A stretch of 64,000 nt of DNA from Ahniella sp. (GTDB taxonomy: Bacteria; Pseudomonadota; Gammaproteobacteria; Xanthomonadales; Ahniellaceae): the NCBI GenBank assembly GCA_016712105.1, contig JADJRU010000013.1, positions 57,069 through 121,068 on the forward strand, in the 5' to 3' direction. Positions 28,363-36,425 of the stretch are shown here, one piece after another. Position 1 is the first letter of the stretch. Each line of letters starts with the position of its first letter. A program made the position numbers and the translations under genes. Below the pieces are notes generated by a model, which made no database searches, was not told the DNA's origin, and saw only the letters and a list, made by a program, of their open reading frames with translations.

Positions 28363-29073
28363 CTAGAAATAGGTGTGCAGCGCGCGGCCTTCAACGCCGA
28401 CCAAATGCGGCAGCGTGTTCCAGTTCTGCAGATGCAGGCTTGCGCCACGCCAGTGGAAGGTGCTCATGCCGGTATTCATCAGCGACAGATTGAAGTCGAT
28501 CAGTCGCGCGTCGGGTACGGCGAGGGCATGGCCTGCAATCTGCGCGATGACGCCACCGGAACTCACCAGCATCACTCGTTCGCGGCCGGCGTGAGTTTTG
28601 AACAGTTCGGCAATCCCTTGGCGCACCCGACGCTGAAAGCCGAACCAGCCTTCGTCGAGTTCATCTTCGAGCAAGCCCTGCGACCAGGCCTGCAAGGCCG
28701 ACATGATGAATTGGGCGATGCCGCTGCGGTCACTCTTGTCGGGCATCCGGCCGCGATGGCTGGCGGGATGCTCGGGATATTTCTTCAGGAATGCCGACAA
28801 CACCGCGCCGTGATCGAACTCGTTGAAGGCCGGATCGATGATCGCTTCCGGCAAGGGTCTTGATTGTGCGCCATACGCCTGTTCAATTGCTGCCCAGGTC
28901 TGTTGGTGCCGGTTCATTGCACCCACGACGACAACTTCGAATCCGAGTCCGTGATCGGCTGCCAGGAACGCACCCAAACGTGCCGCCTGCAACTCGCCGC
29001 GAGTCGACAACTGATCGTAGTCGTCGGCATCGAATGAAGCCTGTGCATGGCGGATGGTCAGCAGTTCAAGCAT
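28363..29073 (-). CDS. Histidine phosphatase superfamily protein
   Basis: 236 residues. The catalytic motif at the N-terminus is TIRHAQASFDADDYDQLSTRG, where RHA replaces the usual RHG. The second active-site region is MLVSSGGVIAQIAGHAL, where the usual catalytic His of the GHG motif lies in a changed context. Family members are phosphoglycerate mutases or phosphatases such as SixA; the substrate is unknown. The gene lies 15 bases downstream of the TetR gene on the same strand. Confidence 0.85.
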   Translation of the reverse strand: MLELLTIRHAQASFDADDYDQLSTRGELQAARLGAFLAADHGLGFEVVVVGAMNRHQQTWAAIEQAYGAQSRPLPEAIIDPAFNEFDHGAVLSAFLKKYPEHPASHRGRMPDKSDRSGIAQFIMSALQAWSQGLLEDELDEGWFGFQRRVRQGIAELFKTHAGRERVMLVSSGGVIAQIAGHALAVPDARLIDFNLSLMNTGMSTFHWRGASLHLQNWNTLPHLVGVEGRALHTYF

Positions 29074-29088
29074 GGCCGAAGTGTAGGA

Positions 29089-29754
29089 TCAATCGGGCCG
29101 GAACGCGCGCAGGAACAGATCGACCACACTCTTCAGATGTTTGTCGCGATCGAACTGGTCGTTGTGGCAACTGCCACCCACCAGGTGGCGCATGTGTTCC
29201 ATGCCCTTGATCAGCACGAAAAAATGGCCGGCTGCCTGGCGTGTGTCGCGCACCTGCAGGGATCCGGCACGCACCGCTTCGCGAAGGAACTGTTCGAACG
29301 CGGTCAGGACCTGCTGGGGGCCGGCCTCGAAGAACAACGCGGCCAGGTGTGGCGAGTGATCGGCGTTGGCGATCATCATGCGATGAAGGCTCAAGGATTC
29401 GGCGCTGAACACCAGTTCGTAGAACCCCTGGGCGATGCCCAGCAGTTGTTTGGCAATCGGTGCCTTCGGGTCGACATGGAACAGCGCGTTCGGCATCTGC
29501 TCTTCGCATTTGGACTGGACCGCGGCCTTGAACAGGGCGTCCTTGTCGGCGAAGTGGCTGTAGACCGTGAGTTTGGATACGCCAGCCTCGCGGGCCACTG
29601 CGTCCATGCTGGTCCCGTCCAGTCCACCTTTCGCAAACAGCAACTTCGCCGCGTCGAGGATGGCCTCGCGTTTGGCGAGGTCCTTCGGTCGGCCGGGTGC
29701 GGCGCGTGTTGAAGCAGCGGGTGGGGGTGACGGCTTTTTTCTCACGGATTTCAC
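29089..29754 (-). CDS. TetR/AcrR family transcriptional regulator of the RND operon
   Basis: 221 residues. The N-terminal helix-turn-helix (KREAILDAAKLLFAKGGLDG, then VAREAGVSKLTVYSHFADKD) is a typical TetR DNA-binding domain, followed by an all-helical ligand domain. It is divergent from the RND adaptor gene, and a near-perfect palindrome lies in the shared 80-base gap, so it very likely represses that operon and itself. GTG 29754 is the longest start; GTG 29745 is also possible. No strong ribosome site is visible. Confidence 0.9.
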   Translation of the reverse strand: MKSVRKKPSPPPAASTRAAPGRPKDLAKREAILDAAKLLFAKGGLDGTSMDAVAREAGVSKLTVYSHFADKDALFKAAVQSKCEEQMPNALFHVDPKAPIAKQLLGIAQGFYELVFSAESLSLHRMMIANADHSPHLAALFFEAGPQQVLTAFEQFLREAVRAGSLQVRDTRQAAGHFFVLIKGMEHMRHLVGGSCHNDQFDRDKHLKSVVDLFLRAFRPD

Positions 29755-29762
29755 GAAACAAT

Positions 29763-29777
29763 ACTGGACAGTTCAGT
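29763..29777. promoter_or_regulatory. Probable TetR operator palindrome
   Basis: ACTGGACAGTTCAGT is a 15-base imperfect palindrome (6 of 7 paired positions match). It overlaps the -35 of the efflux operon promoter between the divergent TetR and RND adaptor genes. A further CAGTTC half site is at 29801. Confidence 0.6.
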
Positions 29778-29794
29778 TTGGTAATGAATACTAT
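29765..29794 (+). promoter_or_regulatory. Putative promoter of the RND efflux operon
   Basis: -35-like TGGACA at 29765-29770, 18-base spacer, -10-like TACTAT at 29789-29794. It is placed to be blocked by a repressor on the overlapping palindrome. Confidence 0.5.
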
Positions 29795-29834
29795 ACCGCC
29801 CAGTTCAATTAAAGCAAACCCCGGAGTGCTCAAC

Positions 29835-30944
29835 ATGCAGGCGCGATCTAGGACTTGGTGGCGGTCTCCTTTGGCACTTCTGGTGCTTTCAGTTTCGATG
29901 GGCCTGATCGCTGGTTGTGGCGGCAAGGACAAGGCGGCCGAAGTGGTGCGGCCCGCCATCGTCGCCAATCCGGTCGCGCTCGAAGCGCTGGCGATCGAGA
30001 GTTACTCCGGTGATGTCCGTGCGCGCTACCAGAGTTCGTTGGGATTTCGTGTCGCCGGCAAGATCCGCGACCGCCTGGTCGACAATGGCGCGGTGGTGAA
30101 GGCCGGGCAGGTGCTCGCTGAGCTGGAGCCCCAGGACATCGATCTGCAGCGCACAGCATCCGAGGCAGCCGTGGCGTCGGCCGAAGCCGACCTCGCGCTG
30201 GCCAATTCCGAATTGGAACGCCACCGTCAGTTGCTCGAGAAAAACTACATCAGCCAGGCTCTGTTCGACGCTCGATCGAACCAGCAGAAAGCGGCGAGTG
30301 CCCGATTCGAGCAAGCGAAGGCTCAGCTGAATGTCGCGCGGAACCAGAGCAGTTATACGACCCTTTCCGCCGATGCGGATGGCGTGATCACGCAGTGGTT
30401 CGCGGAAGTCGGGCAAGTGGTCGCGGCTGGACAACCGATCGTGGGCCTTGCGCGCAGTGGCGAAATGGAAACCCAGATCGATGTGCCGGAGTCGCGGGTG
30501 GGCGAGTTCGGCAAGGGGCGGCCGGTGATCGTTCAGTTGTGGGCCGAACGTGGCAGCCGTTATGCCGGCAAGGTGCGCGAGGTCTCGCCATCGGCCGATC
30601 AGGCCACCCGAACCTATTCAGTACGGGTGGCCTTCGACGAAGCCGATCAGGCAGTCAAACTCGGCATGAGTACACGGGTGTTCTTCACCGACAGTGCGGC
30701 GCCGTCTGCGGTGCTGATTCCCCTGTCGGCGTTGCATGAAAAGGATCGCAAGCCGGCGGTGTGGGTTCTTGATCCCGCGAAGAACGCCGTGCAGTTGCGT
30801 GAAGTGCAGGTAGGTCAGTATCGCGAGGATGGGGTCACCATCATTGCCGGTCTCACCACCGAAGATCGTGTCGTCACGGCCGGGGTGCACAAGTTGCGAC
30901 CGGGTCAGGTGATCAAGCCGGTCGATCTGGCGATGGCGAGGTAG
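29835..30944 (+). CDS. RND efflux periplasmic adaptor lipoprotein
   Basis: 369 residues. Lipoprotein signal with lipobox SMGLIAGCGG. A barrel-sandwich hybrid domain is split around a helical hairpin (residues about 90-150, rich in Ala/Glu/Gln), followed by beta-barrel and membrane-proximal domains (TYSVRVAFDEADQAVKLGMS). It bridges the inner-membrane RND pump and the outer-membrane TolC channel. ATG 29835 is the first that gives the signal. It is followed after three bases by the pump gene, and tolC lies about 4 kb further on. Confidence 0.93.
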   Translation: MQARSRTWWRSPLALLVLSVSMGLIAGCGGKDKAAEVVRPAIVANPVALEALAIESYSGDVRARYQSSLGFRVAGKIRDRLVDNGAVVKAGQVLAELEPQDIDLQRTASEAAVASAEADLALANSELERHRQLLEKNYISQALFDARSNQQKAASARFEQAKAQLNVARNQSSYTTLSADADGVITQWFAEVGQVVAAGQPIVGLARSGEMETQIDVPESRVGEFGKGRPVIVQLWAERGSRYAGKVREVSPSADQATRTYSVRVAFDEADQAVKLGMSTRVFFTDSAAPSAVLIPLSALHEKDRKPAVWVLDPAKNAVQLREVQVGQYREDGVTIIAGLTTEDRVVTAGVHKLRPGQVIKPVDLAMAR

Positions 30945-30947
30945 GTC

Positions 30948-33900
30948 ATGCTCGGATTCAATCTTTCGGAATGGGCGCTGCGCAACCGCACCCTGGTGAT
31001 GTATTTCGCGATCGTGCTGGCCGTGGTCGGCACGTTCTCGTATCAGCGACTCGGGCAGTCCGAGGATCCGCCGTTCACGTTCAAGGTGATGGTGGTGCGG
31101 ACACTCTGGCCGGGCGCGACGGCCGAGCAGGTGTCGCAGCAGGTCACCGACCGTGTCGAGGCCAAACTGCAGGAGTTGCCCGAGATCGAGTGGATCCGGA
31201 GTTATTCGCGTCCGGGCGAATCGCAGGTCTTCATCATGGCGAAGGACTCGCTGGATTCGGCCAAACTGCCGGACCTGTTCTACCAGGTGCGCAAGAAAGT
31301 CGGTGATGTTCGGTTCACGCTGCCGCAGGGTGCGGTCGGGCCGTTCTTCAACGACGAGTTCGGCGATACTTTCGGCAATATCTATGCCCTGATCGGCGAC
31401 GGCTTTGATTATGCCTTGCTGAAGTCCTACGCCGAGCGCGTGCAGTTGCAGCTGCTGCGTGTGCCCGATGTCGCGAAGGTGGAACTGATCGGCTTGCAGG
31501 AGGAGCGGATCTACGTCGAAATCTCCAATTCGAAGCTCGCGACGTTCGGCATTTCGTTTGCCGATGCCGTGCAGCAACTGGAAGCGCAGAACGCCGTGGT
31601 GCCGGCTGCCAGCTTCGAAACCAGCACCGATCGGGTATATGTGCGCACATCCGGTGCGTTCGACAGCGTCGATGCCATCCGCAATATCAGCATCCGGGCC
31701 GGACAACGCGTGTTTCGCTTGGGTGACGTTGCGGAAGTGCGGCGTGACTTCGTAGATCCACCGAGTCCGCGCATGCGCTTCCTTGGGCAGGAGGCGATCG
31801 GCATTGCGGTTGCCATGAAGAAAGGTGGCGACATCGTTCGGCTCGGTGAACATCTCGATGAAGCGTCGGCACAGATCGCCAATACCTTGCCGGTTGGTCT
31901 CGAGCTGTCGCGCGTAGCCGATCAGCCGACGGCAGTGCGCTCTTCGATCGCCGAGTTCATTCGAACCCTCGCGGAAGCGGTGATCATCGTGTTGGCCGTG
32001 AGCTTCTTCTCGCTCGGCTTCCGGACCGGCCTGGTGGTGGCACTCTCGATTCCGCTGGTGCTGGCGATGACTTTTGCGGCAATGAACTACTTCGGCATCG
32101 GCTTGCACAAGATTTCGCTCGGCGCGCTGGTGTTGGCGCTTGGCCTGCTGGTGGATGACGCGATCATCGCCGTGGAAATGATGTCGGTGAAACTGGAGCA
32201 GGGTTACGACCGGATCCGGGCGGCCGCGTTTGCGTACACCAGTACCGCGTTTCCGATGCTGACCGGCACGCTGGTCACCGCCGCCGGGTTCTTGCCCATT
32301 GCCACCGCACAGTCGGGTACGGGCGAGTACACCCGTTCGATCTTCCAGGTCGTGACCATCGCGCTGGTCCTGAGCTGGATCGTCGCTGTGGTGTTCATTC
32401 CCTGGCTGGGCTACAAGCTGCTGCCTGAACATGTGCCGGCCGCAACAGGTGTCCACGGCAAGTCACACGATCTGTACCAGGGGCGGTTTTACGCGCGCTT
32501 CCGCCAGTGGCTGGAATGGTGTCTGGAGAATCGGCGCACCGTGATTGTTGCGACCATTGCGTTGTTCCTGCTGGCCGGCGTCGGATTCCGTTTTGTGCAA
32601 CAGCAGTTTTTCCCGGCTTCCACGCGACTGGAGCTGATGGTGGATCTGAAATTGCCGGAAGGATCTTCGATCCATGCCACCGAACGTGCCGTGGCGCGGA
32701 TGGAAACCTTCCTGTCGAAGCAGAAAGGCGTGCAGAACTATGTGGCCTATGTCGGGACTGGTTCGCCGCGGTTCTACTTGCCGCTCGATCAGCAATTGCC
32801 GGCCGCGAGTTTTGCGCAGTTTGTCGTGTTGACCGAGTCGATCGAGGCACGCGAGATCCTGCGTGGATCGCTGATCAAATTGTTCGAGGATGATTTCACG
32901 GAGTTGCGGGGTCGGGTCACGCGGCTTGAGAACGGTCCGCCGGTCGGTTTCCCGGTGCAGTTCCGGGTGTCCGGTGAACACGTGCCGACCGTGCGCCGGA
33001 TCGCGCGGGAAATCCGCGAAGTGATGCAGGCGAACGACCAGGTTGCGAACCCGCATCTGGACTGGGAAGAACCGAGCAAGGTGATCCGCCTGCAGATCGA
33101 TCAGGATCGGGCGCGGGTCATGGGCATCAGTTCTCAGGATCTGGCCGATTTCCTGCGCAGTTCCGTATCGGGTTCGCGCATCACGCAATACCGGGAAGGC
33201 AACGAGTTGATCGATGTGGTGTTGCGGGGACCGAACGACGAACGTGCGCAATTGAGCATGCTCGACTCGCTGTCGATTCCGACTGCATCGGGCAAGAGTG
33301 TGTCACTCGCGCAGGTCGCCAAGATCCAGTACGTGATGGAGGAGGGCGTGTTGTGGCGCCGGAATCGTCTGCCGACTGTCACGGTGCGTGGCGACATCTA
33401 TGGAGCGCTGCAACCCCCGACGGTCACGGCACAGATCAACGAGAAGATTGCTGGTATTCGAGCCGAACTGCCGCCGGGGTACCTGATCGAGGTCGGCGGT
33501 ACGGTCGAGGACAGCAGCAAGGGTCAGGCGTCGGTCAACGCCGGTGTGCCACTGTTCCTCGTCGTCGTGCTCACGCTGCTGATGCTGCAGACGAAAAGTT
33601 TTGCCCGCACGGCGCTGGTGTTTGCGACGGCCCCGCTCGGCATCATCGGCGTGGTGCTGTTCCTGCTGGTGTTCAACGTGCCGTTCGGATTCGTGGCCAT
33701 GCTCGGCACCATTGCGCTGGCCGGCATGATCATGCGCAATTCGGTGATCCTGGTGGATCAGATCGATCACGACATCGCCGAAGGGGAGCATCCGTGGAAT
33801 GCGGTCATCGGCGCGACCATCCGGCGCTTCCGGCCGATCGTGTTGACCGCACTCGCCGCCATCCTGGCCATGATCCCGTTGGCCCGTTCGGCGTTCTTCG

Positions 33901-34070
33901 GGCCGATGGCGGTGGCCATCATGGGCGGCCTGATTGTCGCCACGGCGCTGACCCTGCTGTTCCTGCCGGCGCTGTATGCATGGTGGTTCGGCGTCGACCG
34001 GCCGGCTTCCGACCCGGCGGAGCTGGGCGGGGACCCCTGGCCCGGCGACGACATCGAGGCCATGGAATGA
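30948..34070 (+). CDS. RND family multidrug efflux pump permease
   Basis: 1040 residues, full AcrB-like length: 12 membrane segments with two large periplasmic loops. The proton-relay acidic pair is in LALGLLVDDAIIAVEMM in the fourth segment. The N-terminus (NLSEWALRNRTLVMYFAIVL) and the QSEDPPF block put it with the hydrophobe/amphiphile-type or closely related RND branch. It exports organic compounds by proton antiport with the adaptor just upstream and probably TolC downstream. It starts three bases after the adaptor. The substrates are unknown. Confidence 0.94.
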   Translation: MLGFNLSEWALRNRTLVMYFAIVLAVVGTFSYQRLGQSEDPPFTFKVMVVRTLWPGATAEQVSQQVTDRVEAKLQELPEIEWIRSYSRPGESQVFIMAKDSLDSAKLPDLFYQVRKKVGDVRFTLPQGAVGPFFNDEFGDTFGNIYALIGDGFDYALLKSYAERVQLQLLRVPDVAKVELIGLQEERIYVEISNSKLATFGISFADAVQQLEAQNAVVPAASFETSTDRVYVRTSGAFDSVDAIRNISIRAGQRVFRLGDVAEVRRDFVDPPSPRMRFLGQEAIGIAVAMKKGGDIVRLGEHLDEASAQIANTLPVGLELSRVADQPTAVRSSIAEFIRTLAEAVIIVLAVSFFSLGFRTGLVVALSIPLVLAMTFAAMNYFGIGLHKISLGALVLALGLLVDDAIIAVEMMSVKLEQGYDRIRAAAFAYTSTAFPMLTGTLVTAAGFLPIATAQSGTGEYTRSIFQVVTIALVLSWIVAVVFIPWLGYKLLPEHVPAATGVHGKSHDLYQGRFYARFRQWLEWCLENRRTVIVATIALFLLAGVGFRFVQQQFFPASTRLELMVDLKLPEGSSIHATERAVARMETFLSKQKGVQNYVAYVGTGSPRFYLPLDQQLPAASFAQFVVLTESIEAREILRGSLIKLFEDDFTELRGRVTRLENGPPVGFPVQFRVSGEHVPTVRRIAREIREVMQANDQVANPHLDWEEPSKVIRLQIDQDRARVMGISSQDLADFLRSSVSGSRITQYREGNELIDVVLRGPNDERAQLSMLDSLSIPTASGKSVSLAQVAKIQYVMEEGVLWRRNRLPTVTVRGDIYGALQPPTVTAQINEKIAGIRAELPPGYLIEVGGTVEDSSKGQASVNAGVPLFLVVVLTLLMLQTKSFARTALVFATAPLGIIGVVLFLLVFNVPFGFVAMLGTIALAGMIMRNSVILVDQIDHDIAEGEHPWNAVIGATIRRFRPIVLTALAAILAMIPLARSAFFGPMAVAIMGGLIVATALTLLFLPALYAWWFGVDRPASDPAELGGDPWPGDDIEAME

Positions 34071-34219
34071 GCTGGACGGCGGCCTGGCTGCCTGACTTCC
34101 GGCACTTCGGCGACTGCCGGGGGCTTGGCACGATGTCGGCCTCCGGACTGGATGTCCGGAATTCGGACAGCCGGACGCCCTCATGGGATAATCCGGGCAG
34201 TCTCCTTTTCGGAATCTGA

Positions 34220-34885
34220 ATGATGAGCATGGACGTCGAACAAACCCGCTTCAATATGGTCGAACAGCAGGTCCGTCCCTGGGATGTCGGTAGTCCTCGG
34301 GTCCTGGACGCGTTGACGCGGGTTCCGCGCGAACATTACGTGCCAGACGCCCAGCGGGCCTTGGCGTTCGCGGATGTGGCGCTGCCACTGGCGCACGGCG
34401 AATCGATGATGAAGCCGGTGCTTGATGGGCGCATCCTGCAGGCGGTTGATGTGCAGCAAACGGACGTGGTGCTCGAAATCGGGACTGGCAGTGGCTTTTT
34501 GACGGCCTGTTTGGCGCATCTGGGTCGCGAAGTCGAAAGCGTCGAAATCCATGCCGATCTGGCCGACGAAGCGCGCCGACGGCTTCTGGACGCCACCGTG
34601 GCGAATGTTCACGTTCGCCAGGCGGACGCTCTGGCCGAAGGATTCCGGGTCGATCGCGAGTTCGATGTGATCGTCATCGGCGGTGCGGTAGCCGTTGAAT
34701 CGCCGGTCTTCCGCCGCATGTTGAAACCGGGTGGCCGCATGTTCGTGGTTCGTGGCAATGGCCCGGCGATGGATGCCGTGCTGGTCACCCGAACCGGCGC
34801 ATCGGAATATCTCGAGCACAGCTTGTTTGAAACGGAACTACCGTATTTGCATGGGGCCGAGCCAAAGAAGCGGTTCGTACTCTAA
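34220..34885 (+). CDS. pcm: Protein-L-isoaspartate O-methyltransferase-like protein
   Basis: 221 residues. The S-adenosylmethionine-binding motif I is VVLEIGTGSGFLTACLA and the family entry is NMVEQQVRPWDV; the post-I motif is VESVEIH. It repairs isoaspartyl residues by methylation in the classical enzyme, although xanthomonad proteins next to tolC form a divergent subgroup whose repair activity is not certain. ATG 34220 has GGAA upstream. It lies about 70 bases upstream of tolC on the same strand. Confidence 0.85.
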   Translation: MMSMDVEQTRFNMVEQQVRPWDVGSPRVLDALTRVPREHYVPDAQRALAFADVALPLAHGESMMKPVLDGRILQAVDVQQTDVVLEIGTGSGFLTACLAHLGREVESVEIHADLADEARRRLLDATVANVHVRQADALAEGFRVDREFDVIVIGGAVAVESPVFRRMLKPGGRMFVVRGNGPAMDAVLVTRTGASEYLEHSLFETELPYLHGAEPKKRFVL

Positions 34886-34956
34886 GCACGTTTTGAAGGA
34901 ATACCGCAGCGTCGAACGGTTCGATGCTGCCCACAACAACACAGTCGAGGAATGAC

Positions 34957-36294
34957 ATGTTGAAAAAACTGCCCCTGGCCTGCGCCCTGATGGCGTTGTC
35001 CGTCAGTGCCAATGCCGCCGATCTCATGGAAGTGTACGAAGCGGCGCGTGCCTCCGATCCGCAGCTGGCCATCGCCGAAGCGAACGCGCGTGGTAGCGCC
35101 GCAGGCGTCGGTGTGGCGCGAGCAGCGCTGTTGCCGCAGATCAACGCCAGCTACGGCAAGGACCGCAATTGGCAGGAGTTCACGCAGTTGGGTCCTGATC
35201 CCGCGGGTCCACCGCTGTCGAGCACCGAAAGCTCGGGCCGCAGTTCGTCGTTTTCCGCGAACCTGTCGCAGTCGATCTACGATCATTCCGATTACATGCG
35301 GCTGCGCGCAGCCAAGGCCTCGCGCAGCAGAGGTGAGCTCGACCGCGACGCTGCGCTGGATCAGCTCTTCGTCCGCGTCTCCGAAGCCTATTTCAACGTG
35401 CTGACCGCGCAGACGAATCTCACGTCTGCAGAAGCTCAGGAAAAGGCCGTGGGCCGTCAGCTGGAACAGGCTGAACAGCGGTTTGAAGTGGGCCTGAGCG
35501 CCATCACGGAAGTCCATGAGGCACGCGCCCAGTTCGACAGTGCCCGTGCTGCAGTGATCCAGGCGCAGAACGGCCTCGATGACACCTACGAAGCCTTGAC
35601 CGAACTGACTGGCTCGCCGATCGACTCGGTTGACCCCTTGCAGGACGAGATCCCGCTGCAGAAGCCGACCGATGGTGAGCTCGAAGACTGGGTCCAGAGC
35701 GCCCTGGAGATGAGCCCGTCGATCCGCGCGCAACAGCAGGCGCTGGAGTCGGCCGGCTTCAATGCCAAAGCGGCATGGTCTGGCCATCTGCCGACTTTGG
35801 GCTTGAGTGCTCGTTATTCCGATACGTCAACCGAAGGTGAGTTGTCACCGTTCGATCGTGTCGATCCGCTGAGCAAATCGTTGAACGTCACGCTGTCGAT
35901 TCCGATTTTTGCCGGTGGGGCGACTCAGGCCGGTTACAAGCAGGCGGTTGCCAATCGTGATGCCGCGGCCGAGAGTCTGGAGCAGACCAAACGTGCGGTG
36001 ACGCGCCAGACCCGCAGTGCGTATCGTTCGGTCGTCGCCGGTATCAGCTCCGTCGAAGCCCGCAAGCAGGCCCTCGTGTCGGCGCGCAGTGCACTCGAGG
36101 CGACCCAGGCTGGCTTCGAGGTCGGTACCCGGACGATCGTCGACGTGCTGTTGTCGCAACAGCAGTTGTTCAATCAGGAACGTGAGTACGCCCGCTCCCG
36201 ACATGACTTCATTCTCAGCCAGCTGCGTCTCAAGCAGTCGGCCGGAACGATTGACGTCAGCGACATTCAGGCGGTCAATGCGCTGCTGAAGTAA
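34957..36294 (+). CDS. tolC: TolC family outer-membrane efflux channel
   Basis: 445 residues. Signal peptide LKKLPLACALMALSVSANA; then two tandem helical repeats with the typical start DLMEVYEAARASDPQLAIAE and the EVHEARAQFDSARAAV and TQAGFEVGTRTIVDVLLSQQ blocks. It makes the trimeric outer-membrane duct for RND pumps and type I exporters. GAGG six bases upstream supports ATG 34957. It lies after pcm and near the RND genes, which it probably serves. A strong terminator follows. Confidence 0.94.
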   Translation: MLKKLPLACALMALSVSANAADLMEVYEAARASDPQLAIAEANARGSAAGVGVARAALLPQINASYGKDRNWQEFTQLGPDPAGPPLSSTESSGRSSSFSANLSQSIYDHSDYMRLRAAKASRSRGELDRDAALDQLFVRVSEAYFNVLTAQTNLTSAEAQEKAVGRQLEQAEQRFEVGLSAITEVHEARAQFDSARAAVIQAQNGLDDTYEALTELTGSPIDSVDPLQDEIPLQKPTDGELEDWVQSALEMSPSIRAQQQALESAGFNAKAAWSGHLPTLGLSARYSDTSTEGELSPFDRVDPLSKSLNVTLSIPIFAGGATQAGYKQAVANRDAAAESLEQTKRAVTRQTRSAYRSVVAGISSVEARKQALVSARSALEATQAGFEVGTRTIVDVLLSQQQLFNQEREYARSRHDFILSQLRLKQSAGTIDVSDIQAVNALLK

Positions 36295-36314
36295 TTCGCA
36301 GTGATGTTGTGACC

Positions 36315-36345
36315 GAACGGCCCCGCTTGCGGGGCCGTTCTGTTT
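36315..36345 (+). terminator. Intrinsic terminator after tolC
   Basis: Stem GAACGGCCCCGC / GCGGGGCCGTTC with a 2-base loop, then TGTTTT. Confidence 0.88.
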
Positions 36346-36425
36346 TGGACGCGCAGCGGTGTCGGGCAAGGAGCTCAGTCATTCGCTTCCACCGTGCCCG
36401 GCCGGCAATCAGTCCACGCGCCCGG

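Noticed and set aside
30618..32456. 612-codon open frame antisense to the RND pump
   Set aside because: High-GC shadow frame: Arg/His/Gln-rich composition and no domains, opposite a clearly conserved gene.
34140..34170. Palindrome GTCCGGAATTCGGAC before pcm as a terminator or operator
   Set aside because: Self-complementary, but with no T run and no regulator nearby; could be chance in GC-rich DNA.
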